Shown here piece after piece: positions 46,093 to 56,103 of a stretch of DNA of 64,000 nucleotides; the first letter of the stretch is position 1, and each line of letters begins with the position of its first letter. Origin of the DNA: an uncultured Alphaproteobacteria bacterium (lineage in GTDB: Bacteria > Pseudomonadota > Alphaproteobacteria > HIMB59); contig CACLUX010000001.1 in assembly GCA_902610255.1 (NCBI GenBank), positions 178,512 through 242,511 of the forward strand. Reading direction: 5' to 3'. The notes below the pieces were generated by a model. It did no database searches, was not told the origin of the DNA, and worked only from the letters and a program-made list of their open reading frames with translations. A program made the position numbers and the translations under genes.

Positions 46093-46131
46093 GGGTAGTT
46101 TTATACTATATATAGTAGTAGTAATCTACCC
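46093..46131. promoter_or_regulatory. Nested inverted repeats between gcrA and pgk
   Basis: A perfect 14-bp palindrome TACTATATATAGTA (46104-46117) sits inside an outer inverted repeat GGGTAG (46093-46098) / CTACCC (46126-46131). It lies 35 bases from the gcrA start and 29 from pgk, where both promoters must be. Possibly a shared operator. Confidence 0.35.
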
Positions 46132-46159
46132 TAAAATGATTAAAAAAATGTGAATAAAT

Positions 46160-47326
46160 ATGAAATCTCTTAAAAAATTGAACTTTGAAAAAATCCGAAA
46201 TGTAGGGATTAGAGTCGATTTCAATGTTCCTATTGACAAAAATTTTAGAATTACAGACATAACAAGATTAGATAGATCTAAGGAGACGATCGATTTTATT
46301 AAAAATAAACAATGTAATATTTTTCTTATTTCACATTTTGGAAGACCAAAAGAAAATTTTGATGAGAAGTATTCTTTCTCAAAATTAATTGATCAGTTTG
46401 AGGATATATTGGAGTTAAAATTAAATTTTATTAGTTATGATAGTTTTTTAGATAGTGGCCTTAATGAAATAGATGTTGATAAGCCAACTGTAAGCCTTTT
46501 AGAGAATATAAGATTTTTTGAGGGAGAAATAAAAAATGATATAAATTTTAGCAAGTCTATTACAGATAAATTAGATTTATATGTTAATGAGGCTTTTTCT
46601 GCTTCTCACCGAATTCACTCATCTGTTAATCAAATGGCTAAAAATATATTGTCTGCACCTGGATTTAATTTTGAAAGAGAAATTTTAGCAGTAGATAATA
46701 TAAAAAAATCTTCAAAGAAAAAATTAGCGATTATTGGCGGATCAAAAGTTTCAACTAAAATAAAAACACTTATATCTTTAACATCCTCTTGCTCAGATAT
46801 TTTTATTGGAGGGGCAATGGCTAATAATTTCTTTAAATATAATAGTATAAATGTAAGCAATTCTTTAATTGAAGAGGGCACTGAGAGTATGATTGAAATG
46901 ATTTACAATTCTGCAAAATCAACAAATTGTAAAATTCATCTTCCATCAGATGTTATACTTGACTCAAATGAAAATAAATTAATAGATGAGCTTCCCGCAA
47001 GTCACGATTTTAAAATACTAGATATATCAGTTTCTTCACACGCAGTTTTAGAAAAACTGATAGGTAACAGTGATATCGTTTTGTGGAATGGACCAATGGG
47101 AATGATTGAAGACAATAAATTTTCAAAGGGATCAGTAAATTTAGCACATCTCCTTGCAAAATCTCAAGCAGATGTTGTCATTGGTGGTGGAGACACAATT
47201 TTAGCAATCAACATGGCTGAGGAAAAATTTGAAAATTTTTATTTTGTTTCAACAGCTGGCGGTGCTTTTCTTGAGGCGCTCGAGAACAAAGATCTTCCCG
47301 GAATTCAAGCCCTTATGGCTGATTAA
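46160..47326 (+). CDS. pgk: Phosphoglycerate kinase
   Basis: 388 residues. RVDFNVPIDKN near the start, SHFGRP, ENIRFFEGE, EAFSASHRIHSS, and at the C-terminal domain GPMGMIEDNKFSKGS and GGGDTILAI. Reversible phosphoryl transfer between 1,3-BPG and ADP in glycolysis/gluconeogenesis. Slightly short (usual ~390-400). It stands alone on the plus strand rather than with gap/fba. The 3' end overlaps ispZ by 14 bases on the opposite strand. Confidence 0.94.
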   Translation: MKSLKKLNFEKIRNVGIRVDFNVPIDKNFRITDITRLDRSKETIDFIKNKQCNIFLISHFGRPKENFDEKYSFSKLIDQFEDILELKLNFISYDSFLDSGLNEIDVDKPTVSLLENIRFFEGEIKNDINFSKSITDKLDLYVNEAFSASHRIHSSVNQMAKNILSAPGFNFEREILAVDNIKKSSKKKLAIIGGSKVSTKIKTLISLTSSCSDIFIGGAMANNFFKYNSINVSNSLIEEGTESMIEMIYNSAKSTNCKIHLPSDVILDSNENKLIDELPASHDFKILDISVSSHAVLEKLIGNSDIVLWNGPMGMIEDNKFSKGSVNLAHLLAKSQADVVIGGGDTILAINMAEEKFENFYFVSTAGGAFLEALENKDLPGIQALMAD

Positions 47327-47849
47327 TAAAATGTTTTTTTAGCAATGGAATTTGAATTATTGTAAACACAATAGTAATTCCCATTATTCCAAATACTTTA
47401 AAATTTACCCAAACATCAGTTGTTTGAGTCCGCCAAACTATTTCATTTAAAATAGCTAAAAGAATAAAAAAGCTTGACCACATTTTATTCATTAATCCCC
47501 AACCCTCATCAGTTAATTTTAATGATGAGTTTAATAATAACTTTAAAACTGGTTTATTAATTAACGTGCTTCCAATCAGAACTGCAGCAAAAAGAGCATT
47601 TATAATTGTTGGTTTCATTTTAAAAAATATCTCATTTTTTAGAAAAATACTTAAACCACCAAAAACAACTAAGATAATTGTACTCACTAACATCATTGTT
47701 GAAATTTTTCTTTCTTTGAAATAGATGGCTATAAGAGAAATAAATGTTGCAACTATTACAGCAGCAATACTTAAATAGAGATCTTTGTCTGATTTATAAT
47801 AGACTGCGAAAAAAACAATTAAGGGAAAAAATTCAAAAAGTTGTTTCAT
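47313..47849 (-). CDS. Septation protein A (YciB/IspZ family)
   Basis: 178 residues, five to six membrane segments with charged turns. The family signature is the initial FEFFPLIVFFAVYY and the later DEGWGLMNKMWSSFFILLAILNE, WRTQTTDVWVNFKVFG. Inner-membrane protein; YciB affects cell-envelope synthesis and septation (ispZ is the older name in Rhizobiales and Shigella). Last in the dapF-mtaB-ftsY-ispZ order. Confidence 0.9.
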   Translation of the reverse strand: MKQLFEFFPLIVFFAVYYKSDKDLYLSIAAVIVATFISLIAIYFKERKISTMMLVSTIILVVFGGLSIFLKNEIFFKMKPTIINALFAAVLIGSTLINKPVLKLLLNSSLKLTDEGWGLMNKMWSSFFILLAILNEIVWRTQTTDVWVNFKVFGIMGITIVFTIIQIPLLKKHFINQP

Positions 47850-47850
47850 T

Positions 47851-48669
47851 TTATAATAGTCTATCTAAATATCCTTCAAATTGAAACTCTCTTAAGTCAT
47901 TCATGTCTTCGCCATATCCTTCAAACACTACAGGAATATCAAAATCATTTATTATTGTTAGAAGAGCTCCATACTTGGCATTAGAGTCGACCTTATTTAA
48001 AATAATACCATCTAAAGTGATATATTCTTGAAAACCTTCAATTATATGTTTTGAAGCAAGTCCAGTATTAGCATCTAATGTCAAAAAAGCCCTTATTAAA
48101 TTAAATTGACTAGATTTTTTTGAAACTATATCTGAGATTTTTTTTAGCTCAGCCATTAAGTTTTTGTTGTTATGCTGTCTACCAGATGTATCGACAATAA
48201 TAACATCACTTTCTCTCAGATTATCAATACCTTGAAAAATAACAGCTGATGGATCTTCCATATTATTACCCTTATGAATGGGCACTTCAAATTGATTTGT
48301 GAAATGTTCAAGTTGATCGATTGCGGCAGCCCTAAATGTATCTGCTGCAATTACAGCAGGCTTTAAGCCATTTTTTTGAATTAGATTTATAAATTTACCT
48401 ATGAATGTTGTTTTTCCCGAGCCGTTATTTCCAGCAATAATATATAAACTTTTATTTTGAGGATAAAAACCACCAAATTGTTTTTCTTTGAATTTTGTAA
48501 GCAGTTCATCTTTAATAACTTTTTTAATATCCTCTTCTTGTGATTTATTTTCTTTTATTTTTGAAATTATTAAATCAGCAAACTTTGGTTCTACACCATT
48601 ATCAAACAAAAGATCCTCAATCTCATCTATATTTAAATTCTTTTGAAAGATTTTTTTTAAAAAAAACAT
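47851..48669 (-). CDS. ftsY: SRP receptor FtsY
   Basis: 272 residues: a short N domain (~1-70) and a G domain with G1 GNNGSGKTT, DTFRAAAIDQLEHF, DTSGRQHNN, TLDANTGLAS and G4-like NKVDSNAKYGALL. The acidic A domain and much of the N-terminus of larger FtsY proteins are missing, giving a near-minimal receptor. G4 is NKVD instead of the usual TKLD. Acts with Ffh at the inner membrane. Overlaps mtaB by one base. Confidence 0.92.
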   Translation of the reverse strand: MFFLKKIFQKNLNIDEIEDLLFDNGVEPKFADLIISKIKENKSQEEDIKKVIKDELLTKFKEKQFGGFYPQNKSLYIIAGNNGSGKTTFIGKFINLIQKNGLKPAVIAADTFRAAAIDQLEHFTNQFEVPIHKGNNMEDPSAVIFQGIDNLRESDVIIVDTSGRQHNNKNLMAELKKISDIVSKKSSQFNLIRAFLTLDANTGLASKHIIEGFQEYITLDGIILNKVDSNAKYGALLTIINDFDIPVVFEGYGEDMNDLREFQFEGYLDRLL

Positions 48670-49874
48670 TAAACCCTGATAACTTCTCCAACGGGTACAC
48701 CTACTAAGGGTACTTTATGTTTGATATAATTTTGATCATATCCAATAGCTAATCCTGAATTTAATTCTTCAATAAGTATCTCCCTTGGAAATGAAAGTTT
48801 GGATTTTACTTTTTTTAAAATTAATTCACCAAGATCTCTTAAAATTTTTGCTCTCTTTTTAATAATTAATTTAGAAACCTGTGGCATCCTTGATGCAGGA
48901 GTATTGTTTTTTGGAGAAAAAGGAAATATGTGGAGGTGAGAAATTTCGTTGTCTCTTAATAGTTTGTATGTATTTTCAAACATCGTATCTGTTTCTGTAG
49001 GAAATCCTGCAATTATATCCGCACCAAATGAAATATCTTTTCTAATTTTTTTACAACGATCAACAAATTGAAATACATCTTTTGAATTATGTCTTCTTTT
49101 CATTCTTTTCAGTATCATGTCATCACCAGACTGTATACTAAGGTGAAGATGAGGCATTACTCTTTGATCTTTTAGCACTTCATTAAAATTTTCTTCTACT
49201 TCAACACAGTCTATTGAGGAGAGTCGAAGACGTTGCAATTTAGTTTTATCTAAAATATCTAAAATTAAATTACTCATGTTATATTTGTGATCAAAATCGC
49301 TCCCATAATCTGATATGTCAACACCTGTTAAAACAATTTCTTTAACACCATTTTCTACAACTCTTTCCACCTCATCAATTAAGTAAAAAGGATCAAAACT
49401 CCTATTATTACCTCTACCAAAAGGAATAATACAAAATGTGCACCTATGATTGCACCCTTGTTGAATTACGAGGCTTTCTCTGATGTTAAGGTTTTTATTA
49501 TCTAAAGATGGGCGGATATCTTGAGGAGAGTCAAATATGTCTTTTTTAAAATCTACTTCGAGTTCTTCATCAAGTAAAGATGTCCAAGTTTCTGATTTCA
49601 GTTTACTTATATTATCAATAACTTTGTCGACATCAGTCATTGAAGAATACTTATCTGGAGATATTTGTGCAGCACAACCTGTCATTACAATTTTTTTATC
49701 GGGATATTCTTTTTTAATTTTTCTAATAGTTTGTCTTACCTGCCTCTCAGTCTCATTTGTGACAGCACAAGAGTTTATAACAACCATATTTTCATTATTA
49801 TTTGCTAATAATTCTTCAATTTTTTTTCCTTCAAAGTTATTTAGTCGACATCCAAAATTAACAACTTTAGACAT
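48669..49874 (-). CDS. mtaB: tRNA t6A37 methylthiotransferase MtaB
   Basis: 401 residues. N-terminal methylthiotransferase domain (MSKVVNFGCRLNNFEG; Cys in SCAVTNE and MTGCAAQ), radical-SAM core with CNHRCTFC (C-x3-C-x2-C), LTGVDISDYG, and a short C-terminal region where a TRAM domain would be. Converts t6A to ms2t6A at position 37, so it acts on the product of TsaD, also in this window. The next gene upstream is dapF. Confidence 0.9.
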   Translation of the reverse strand: MSKVVNFGCRLNNFEGKKIEELLANNNENMVVINSCAVTNETERQVRQTIRKIKKEYPDKKIVMTGCAAQISPDKYSSMTDVDKVIDNISKLKSETWTSLLDEELEVDFKKDIFDSPQDIRPSLDNKNLNIRESLVIQQGCNHRCTFCIIPFGRGNNRSFDPFYLIDEVERVVENGVKEIVLTGVDISDYGSDFDHKYNMSNLILDILDKTKLQRLRLSSIDCVEVEENFNEVLKDQRVMPHLHLSIQSGDDMILKRMKRRHNSKDVFQFVDRCKKIRKDISFGADIIAGFPTETDTMFENTYKLLRDNEISHLHIFPFSPKNNTPASRMPQVSKLIIKKRAKILRDLGELILKKVKSKLSFPREILIEELNSGLAIGYDQNYIKHKVPLVGVPVGEVIRV

Positions 49875-50687
49875 TTAAATATTAATCGATGATTGATAAA
49901 CTAACTCTGCAGGGCCTTGAAGGAATACCATCTTGTCCTTGATTTCTGTTTTTAATACTGATCGTTCAGTAACCACTTCGATTTTAGAGGATACAAAGTC
50001 ATTATGATTTAAAACAAAAGCAGTAGCACAGGTTCCTGAACCACATGCTAGTGTATGTCCGCCACCTCTCTCCCAAAATAATACTTTTACTTTAGATTTT
50101 TTTAATACCTCTACAAAAGTAATATTAGCTTGATCAGGAAATATTTTATTTTTTACAAGTGAAGGCCCTAACATATTTAATTTAATTAGCTTTAAATTCT
50201 TTACTAATACTACACAATGAGGGTTTCCAATATTTGCCCCCATTATTTTTATTAACCCAGGTATCTTTATTGTTTTAATTTGAATACTTTGAGAGTCCAT
50301 TTTTTTTGATAAAGGAATTTTTTTCCAATCTAAAGTTACTTCCCCAACATTGATTTTGTATTCTTTTTGAGTTTTTTTACCAAAATGTAAAAATTTATGA
50401 GTTTTTATGACTGCATTTTTAACTTTTTTTACTTCAACTAAAAATTTGTAGGTACATCGCAATCCATTCCCACAATTTTTCCCAAGTGAGCCATCTGAGT
50501 TATAAAATGTAACTTGATAATATGAATTGATTTTTTTTAATAAAATTAATTGATCGCAACCTACCCCAAAACGCCTGTCGCAAAGTTTTTTAATAACCCT
50601 TTTTGACTTTCTAATGAAATCAACGTTTTTATCCACAATAATAAAGTCATTTCCTGCTCCTTGAGCTTTCATAAAAGGTATTTTCAT
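49875..50687 (-). CDS. dapF: Diaminopimelate epimerase
   Basis: 270 residues from ATG 50687 (an upstream GTG at 50717 adds 10 residues without homology). MKIPFMKAQGAGNDFIIVD is the expected start. Both active-site cysteines are present: NCGNGLRC and ACGSGTCATA. Makes meso-DAP for peptidoglycan and lysine. First gene of dapF-mtaB-ftsY-ispZ, divergent from ffh. Confidence 0.93.
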   Translation of the reverse strand: MKIPFMKAQGAGNDFIIVDKNVDFIRKSKRVIKKLCDRRFGVGCDQLILLKKINSYYQVTFYNSDGSLGKNCGNGLRCTYKFLVEVKKVKNAVIKTHKFLHFGKKTQKEYKINVGEVTLDWKKIPLSKKMDSQSIQIKTIKIPGLIKIMGANIGNPHCVVLVKNLKLIKLNMLGPSLVKNKIFPDQANITFVEVLKKSKVKVLFWERGGGHTLACGSGTCATAFVLNHNDFVSSKIEVVTERSVLKTEIKDKMVFLQGPAELVYQSSINI

Positions 50688-50736
50688 AGACCAGCTATAG
50701 TGATATAAATTCCTCACTAAATAAAGGAAAAATTAG

Positions 50737-50769
50737 TCGGCCGATGAGTATCATTCGCCGATTTTTTTT
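50737..50769 (+). terminator. Hairpin plus T8 directly upstream of ffh (possible attenuator)
   Basis: TCGGC (50737-50741) pairs with GCCGA (50757-50761) and inner bases extend the stem; T8 follows at 50762-50769, only 9 bases before the ffh ATG. No plus-strand gene ends here, so it cannot be an ordinary gene-end terminator. Confidence 0.55.
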
Positions 50770-50778
50770 ATTTTTTAA

Positions 50779-52131
50779 ATGTTAGATAATATAACAAGTA
50801 AGATAACCGGAATTTTTCAAGGTCTCTCAAATAAAGGTGCTATCACTGAAAAAGATTTAGAGACAACCCTGCGAGAGGTCAGAGTTGCTTTGTTAGAGGC
50901 TGATGTCTCTCTTAAAGTATCTAAAGATCTTATTAAAAAAATCCAAGAAAAAGCACTTGGTCAAAAAGTAATTGAAAACGTCCAGCCAGGACAACAAATA
51001 ATTAAAATAGTAAGTGATGAACTAACAGAAATACTTGGTATTCAAAGTAGCGAGCTAAACTTTAAAAATAAACCCTCAACTTTTTTAATGTGCGGTCTGC
51101 AGGGCGCAGGTAAAACAACATCAATTGCAAAACTTGCTTACTACTGTCAAAATTCTCTTAATAAATCTGTAGCACTTGTGTCAACAGATTTAAGAAGACC
51201 AGCCGCTATAGAACAACTTCGTATTTTATCTCAAAAAAATAATATTCAGTTTATCGAGCCAATAAATGAAAATATAAAAGATATTGTCAATAATGCACTT
51301 GAACAAAGTAAAAAACTCTTATCGGATGTTTTAATTATAGATACCTCAGGTCGAATTAGTACAGATGAGGAATTACTTTTAGAACTTAAAACAATTCATG
51401 ATCTGGCAAAACCACAAGAGAATTTACTTGTTTTAGACTCAATGATGGGTCAACAAGCCCTAAGCGTTGTAGAGTCTTTTAACTCCACAGCACCACTTAC
51501 TGGATTTATATTAACAAGATTAGACGCAGACCCAAGAGGAGGAGTTGCACTTTCAGCAAAATATCAAACAGGTTTGCCAATTCGTTTCTTCGGATCAGGA
51601 GAAAATATTGAAGATTTTGAAGTTTTTCACCCAGAGAGAATAGCTTCTAGAATTCTTGGTATGGGAGATGTTGTTTCATTAGTTGAAAAAGCACAAAAAG
51701 ATTTTGATCAAAAAGAAATGGAAAATCTCCAATCTCAGATGATGAGTGGGAAATTCAATATGAATGATCTTTTAAAACAGTTTACTCAAATGAAAAAAAT
51801 GGGCGGAATGTCTGGACTAATGTCACACATGCCAGGTGTCAGCAAAATTAAAAATATGATGGAGAGTGGAGATTTTGACGAAAAAGTTATTGATCATCAA
51901 ATAGCAATCATTTGCTCAATGACAAGAGAAGAAAGAGTTGATCCTGATTTACTAAAAGCTTCAAGAAAAAGAAGAATAGCAACAGGGTCTGGTAGACAGG
52001 TACACGAGGTCAACAGACTTTTAAAACAATTTGAGCAAACTAAAAAACTTATGAAACAAGCTCAAAAACCAGGTTTTGCAAATAAAATAAAAAGTTTATT
52101 AGGCGGAAACCAAATGCCAACGATTGAATAA
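50779..52131 (+). CDS. ffh: Signal recognition particle protein Ffh
   Basis: 450 residues. NG domain with GLQGAGKTTS, DLRRPAAIEQLR, DTSGR, TRLDADPRGG; then a Met-rich M domain (MSGKFNMNDLLKQFTQMKKMGG) and MTREERVDPDLLKASRKRRIATGSG for SRP RNA binding. Pairs with FtsY (same window). First gene of the ffh-rpsP-rimM-trmD-rplS run. Confidence 0.96.
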   Translation: MLDNITSKITGIFQGLSNKGAITEKDLETTLREVRVALLEADVSLKVSKDLIKKIQEKALGQKVIENVQPGQQIIKIVSDELTEILGIQSSELNFKNKPSTFLMCGLQGAGKTTSIAKLAYYCQNSLNKSVALVSTDLRRPAAIEQLRILSQKNNIQFIEPINENIKDIVNNALEQSKKLLSDVLIIDTSGRISTDEELLLELKTIHDLAKPQENLLVLDSMMGQQALSVVESFNSTAPLTGFILTRLDADPRGGVALSAKYQTGLPIRFFGSGENIEDFEVFHPERIASRILGMGDVVSLVEKAQKDFDQKEMENLQSQMMSGKFNMNDLLKQFTQMKKMGGMSGLMSHMPGVSKIKNMMESGDFDEKVIDHQIAIICSMTREERVDPDLLKASRKRRIATGSGRQVHEVNRLLKQFEQTKKLMKQAQKPGFANKIKSLLGGNQMPTIE

Positions 52132-52149
52132 ATACAGAAGGGAGAAATC

Positions 52150-52731
52150 ATGGCGACAAAAATAAGACTAGCAAGAGGAGGTTCAAAAAAAAGACCTTTC
52201 TATAGAATTGTGGTTGCAGATGAGAGAGCACCAAGAGACGGTAACTTCATTGAAAAAATTGGCAACTTCAATCCAATGGTTCCCAAGGATCACAAGGAAA
52301 GAGTAATGCTTAGCAAAGAAAGAGCTGAACATTGGCTTAAGGTTGGAGCGCTGCCAACAGAAAGAGTTCAAAAAATTTTCTCTGAATTAGGAATGATGGA
52401 AGCTCCAAAAATAACTGAGAAAACAAAAAAGCATTTACCAAAGGCAAAGGCTCAAGAAAGAGTTAAAGCGAAAGAAGAAGCAGCATCAAAAGCTGCTGAA
52501 GATGCAAAAGCTACTGAAGAAGCAGCTAAAGCAGAGGATGAAAAACCTACTGAGGAGGTAGCTACTACAGAAGAGCAACTGCCTGTGGAAGAAGCAGCAG
52601 CTGAAGAGGTAAAGACAGAGGAGACTTCTGAGCCGGAGGAAAAGAAAGAAGAAGCTCCTGCAAAAGAAGAGCCTAAAGAGGAAGAGGGTTCAACCGAGGT
52701 TTCAGAGGATAAACCCGAAACTAAAGAGTAA
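52150..52731 (+). CDS. rpsP: 30S ribosomal protein S16 with a long acidic tail
   Basis: 193 residues where 80-120 is usual. S16 core at ~1-80 ([47 protein letters not shown]). From ~105 on the chain is Ala/Glu/Lys/Thr-rich and acidic with short EEAAA-like repeats. SD GGGAGA is 7 bases upstream. The tail is probably disordered. Confidence 0.95.
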   Translation: MATKIRLARGGSKKRPFYRIVVADERAPRDGNFIEKIGNFNPMVPKDHKERVMLSKERAEHWLKVGALPTERVQKIFSELGMMEAPKITEKTKKHLPKAKAQERVKAKEEAASKAAEDAKATEEAAKAEDEKPTEEVATTEEQLPVEEAAAEEVKTEETSEPEEKKEEAPAKEEPKEEEGSTEVSEDKPETKE

Positions 52732-52737
52732 TTACTT

Positions 52738-53235
52738 GTGACTCCCTTTGAGAAGCGTTTCATACAAGTTGGTGTAATTGGCAGACCTAAAGGAACAAAG
52801 GGTCTGCTAAGGTTTCACAGTTATTTAAATGATGATCGTGATGTAAATCAATTTAAAAGATTTTATTTAGATAATGAAAAAACTGTTAACTTAAAACTAG
52901 TATCTTTTGATAAAAAAAGCCCACTTATAACAATCGACGAAATAAATAATAGGACAGAAATTGAAAAGTTTGTTAATAAAAAAATTTTTTTAAAAAAAGA
53001 ACAACTATCACCAGTAAAAGGAAATGAATATTATTTCCACGATTTAGAGGGCCTTGAGGTATTTGATAATAAAGACCAGAGAGTTGGAGAAGTTGCTTCA
53101 GTTGTAAATTTTGGTGCAGGGGATTTATTGGAAATATATTTTATTAAAAGTAAAAAAAAGGAATTTTTCAGATTTACTGAACAAAACTTTCCATTTGTAA
53201 ATATTAAAGAAAAAAAAATTATAATTAAAAATTAA
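52738..53235 (+). CDS. rimM: Ribosome maturation factor RimM
   Basis: 165 residues from a GTG start 6 bases after rpsP. VGVIGRPKGTKGLLRFHSY opens the N-terminal barrel, and YYFHDLEGLEVFDN starts the PRC-barrel with VVNFGAGDLLEI. Assists maturation of the 30S head by binding S19. Overlaps trmD by TAATG. Confidence 0.92.
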   Translation: MTPFEKRFIQVGVIGRPKGTKGLLRFHSYLNDDRDVNQFKRFYLDNEKTVNLKLVSFDKKSPLITIDEINNRTEIEKFVNKKIFLKKEQLSPVKGNEYYFHDLEGLEVFDNKDQRVGEVASVVNFGAGDLLEIYFIKSKKKEFFRFTEQNFPFVNIKEKKIIIKN

Positions 53236-53960
53236 TGTTAAAATTCAATATCCTTACTTTATTTCCAGAAGTTTTTCCTGGAATTTTACAACATGGCTTG
53301 TTGGGCAAAGCTCTGTCAAAAAATCATTTCGAAATCAATACTATCAACATAAGAGACTACAGTGATTTATCTGCGAACTCTGTTGATGATAAACCATTTA
53401 GTGGTGGTGCTGGTATGGTATTAAGGCCTGATATAATTTCAAAATCTATCGAAGCAAACTTTAATAAAAGTGAATTAGATAGCTGTATTAAAATATGTTT
53501 TTCTGCCAAAGGTAAAAAACTCACTCAAAAAAAATTAACTAATTATAATTTAAATAAAGATTTTATTTTACTAAATGGTAGATATGAGGGCATTGACCAA
53601 AGAGTAATTGATTATTATGAATTTCAAGAAATTTCTGTGAGCGATGTCATCTTAAACGGAGGAGAGATAGCATCATTATTATTTATTGAGGCGTTAATGA
53701 GACTCCAACCTGGTGTTCTTGGAAATAATGATACCCACACTATTGAGTCATTTCAAAATGGACTAGTTGAACATGATCAATTCACTAGACCAAACCCATG
53801 GATAACCCCTGATCATTCAGAAATAGAAGTACCTTCCATACTCGTGAGTGGTAAACATGCTGATATAGATCTTTGGAAACACCAAAATTCGTTGGAAAAT
53901 ACTGAAAAAAATAGACCAGATTTATTTAAAAACTATTTAAAAAAAAACAAAAATGAGTAG
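53235..53960 (+). CDS. trmD: tRNA (guanine-N1-)-methyltransferase
   Basis: 241 residues. Trefoil-knot SPOUT enzyme: NILTLFPEVFPG at the start, GGAGMVLRPD, NGRYEGIDQRV, SDVILNGGE, and the C-terminal HDQFTRP region. Makes m1G37 in tRNAs. The ATG overlaps the rimM stop. Intact. Confidence 0.95.
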   Translation: MLKFNILTLFPEVFPGILQHGLLGKALSKNHFEINTINIRDYSDLSANSVDDKPFSGGAGMVLRPDIISKSIEANFNKSELDSCIKICFSAKGKKLTQKKLTNYNLNKDFILLNGRYEGIDQRVIDYYEFQEISVSDVILNGGEIASLLFIEALMRLQPGVLGNNDTHTIESFQNGLVEHDQFTRPNPWITPDHSEIEVPSILVSGKHADIDLWKHQNSLENTEKNRPDLFKNYLKKNKNE

Positions 53961-54010
53961 AATATGCCGCTCTGATACCACCCATATGTTAATATTGGAT
54001 GGAGCACACA

Positions 54011-54682
54011 ATGAATGAAATTATTAAAAATTACGAACAATCACAAATTCAGCAGATTTTAAAAAGTTCAAAGGTTTCAGACTTCGCGCCAGGTGACACT
54101 GTCAAAGTTAACGTTAAAATTAAAGAAGGAAATAAAGAGAGAGTGCAAGCATTTCAAGGTGTCTGTATTGGTAAAAAAAATAACGGTCTTAATTCTTCAT
54201 TTACTGTTAGAAAAATTTCTAGTGGTGAAGGTGTTGAAAGGGTTTTTCCACTATATAGTAATGTTATTGACTCAATCGAACGTGTAAAAGTTGGTGATGT
54301 AAGAAGAGCTAAATTATATTACCTAAGAGGTTTGTCTGGTAAAAAAGCAAGAATTGCAGAAAGAACTGACGGTCGATCATATGATGATAACCAATTTGTA
54401 TCCACAATCGAAGATGCTGAAGAAATTTCAGAGGTTAGCACTGAAGAAAATAAATCAGATACAACTGTAACTGACGAAACACCTAAGGAAGAAGCTAAAG
54501 AGACTAAAACAGAGGAAACTTCATCTCAAGAAGCCCCTAAGTCTGAAGACAACTCTAAAGAAGAAATTAAAGAAACTAAATCAGAGGAATCATCACCACA
54601 AGAAGAACCCAAAGTTGAAGATGAGCCAAAAGAGGAAAAGCCTGTAGAGAAAAAAATAGAAGAGGCAGAAACTAAAAGCTAA
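54011..54682 (+). CDS. rplS: 50S ribosomal protein L19 with a long acidic tail
   Basis: About 223 residues from ATG 54011, chosen because GGAG is 6 bases upstream; an ATG at 53999 adds 4 residues. The L19 core is ~1-110 ([59 protein letters not shown]). The remaining ~105 residues are Glu/Lys/Thr/Ser-rich with a repeated [18 protein letters not shown] unit. Normal L19 is ~115-130 residues. Confidence 0.95.
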   Translation: MNEIIKNYEQSQIQQILKSSKVSDFAPGDTVKVNVKIKEGNKERVQAFQGVCIGKKNNGLNSSFTVRKISSGEGVERVFPLYSNVIDSIERVKVGDVRRAKLYYLRGLSGKKARIAERTDGRSYDDNQFVSTIEDAEEISEVSTEENKSDTTVTDETPKEEAKETKTEETSSQEAPKSEDNSKEEIKETKSEESSPQEEPKVEDEPKEEKPVEKKIEEAETKS

Positions 54683-54692
54683 AAGTATTATC

Positions 54693-56102
54693 TTGAGCAA
54701 CCAAAGCCCAAAAACACTTTTTGATAAAATCTGGTCTGAGCATCTTGTCGGTCAAAGAGAAGATGGTACTAATCTTTTATATATTGATCGTCATTTAGTT
54801 CATGAAGTAACTAGCCCTCAAGCTTTCGAAGGATTAAAACTATCCAATCGTACTGTTCATAGACCAGAGGCTACGATAGCTGTCGCAGACCATAATGTTC
54901 CTACTATAAATAGACAAAATATTGAGGACCCACAAAGTAAAATTCAAGTCGAAACTTTAGCAAAAAACACTAAAGAGCATGGAATTCAATATTTTGATTT
55001 AATGGACCAAAGACAAGGTATTGTTCACATAATTGGTCCTGAGCAGGGAATTACCCAACCGGGCATGACAATTGTCTGTGGCGACAGTCACACGTCTACC
55101 CATGGAGCTTTCGGAGCTCTCGCTTTTGGTATCGGAACAAGTGAAGTTGAGCATGTTCTGGCTACGCAAACAATTGTTCAAAATCCTGCAAAAAATATGA
55201 GAATTTCGGTCAATGGTGAACTTCCTTTCGGAGTAAATTCTAAAGATTTAATCTTGTACATAATTGGAAAAATTGGAACAGCTGGGGGAACTGGTCATGT
55301 AATTGAGTATGCTGGTTCATCTATCATGGGCCTTTCTATGGAAGGCAGAATGACTATTTGTAATATGAGCATTGAAGCTGGTGCTCGCGCTGGATTAATT
55401 AGCCCAGATCAAACAACTTTTAATTACATAAAAGGCAGACCTTATGCCCCTGGAACTGAACACTGGGATCAAGCAGTAGAATACTGGTCATCTCTTCCCT
55501 CAGATAATGATGCAAATTACGATCATGAAATAGTTATAGATAGTTCAGAAATTGACCCAATGGTGACATGGGGAACTAGCCCTGAGGACGTTGTGTCAGT
55601 GAAAGGCACGGTGCCAAATCCAAGTAGTGCTAAAACAGAAAATAAAAAGAAAAGTATTGAAAGATCACTTGAGTATATGGGTCTTAAGCCCGGAACAAAA
55701 ATTACAGACATAAAATTAGATAAAATATTTATTGGCTCTTGCACAAATGGTCGAATTGAGGATTTAAGAAAAGTTGCATCTATTGTTAAGGACAAAAAGA
55801 TTGCTTCACACGTTCAAGCAATGATAGTACCAGGATCAGGCTTAGTTAAAAAACAAGCAGAAGAAGAAGGAATAGATATAATTTTAAAAGATGCTGGCTT
55901 TGAATGGAGAGAGGCTGGATGTTCAATGTGCCTTGGTATGAATCCCGATCAATTAAAACCAGGTGAAAGGTGCGCATCAACTTCTAATAGAAATTTTGAA
56001 GGTAGACAAGGCCGAGGTGGTAGAACTCATTTAATGAGTCCTGAGCTCGCTGCGGCATCTGCTATTACTGGAAACATTTCAGATATAAGAGATTTTACAT
56101 AA
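54693..56102 (+). CDS. leuC: 3-isopropylmalate dehydratase large subunit
   Basis: 469 residues from a TTG start; no clear SD. Aconitase-fold motifs [37 protein letters not shown] and [11 protein letters not shown] carry the [4Fe-4S] cysteines. Isomerises 2- to 3-isopropylmalate with LeuD in leucine biosynthesis. One base separates its stop from the leuD start. Confidence 0.96.
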   Translation: MSNQSPKTLFDKIWSEHLVGQREDGTNLLYIDRHLVHEVTSPQAFEGLKLSNRTVHRPEATIAVADHNVPTINRQNIEDPQSKIQVETLAKNTKEHGIQYFDLMDQRQGIVHIIGPEQGITQPGMTIVCGDSHTSTHGAFGALAFGIGTSEVEHVLATQTIVQNPAKNMRISVNGELPFGVNSKDLILYIIGKIGTAGGTGHVIEYAGSSIMGLSMEGRMTICNMSIEAGARAGLISPDQTTFNYIKGRPYAPGTEHWDQAVEYWSSLPSDNDANYDHEIVIDSSEIDPMVTWGTSPEDVVSVKGTVPNPSSAKTENKKKSIERSLEYMGLKPGTKITDIKLDKIFIGSCTNGRIEDLRKVASIVKDKKIASHVQAMIVPGSGLVKKQAEEEGIDIILKDAGFEWREAGCSMCLGMNPDQLKPGERCASTSNRNFEGRQGRGGRTHLMSPELAAASAITGNISDIRDFT

Positions 56103-56103
56103 A

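Noticed and set aside
50700..50779. 4.5S RNA (ffs) next to ffh
   Set aside because: The SRP RNA tetraloop and conserved bulge sequences are not present; only a hairpin plus T-tract is seen.
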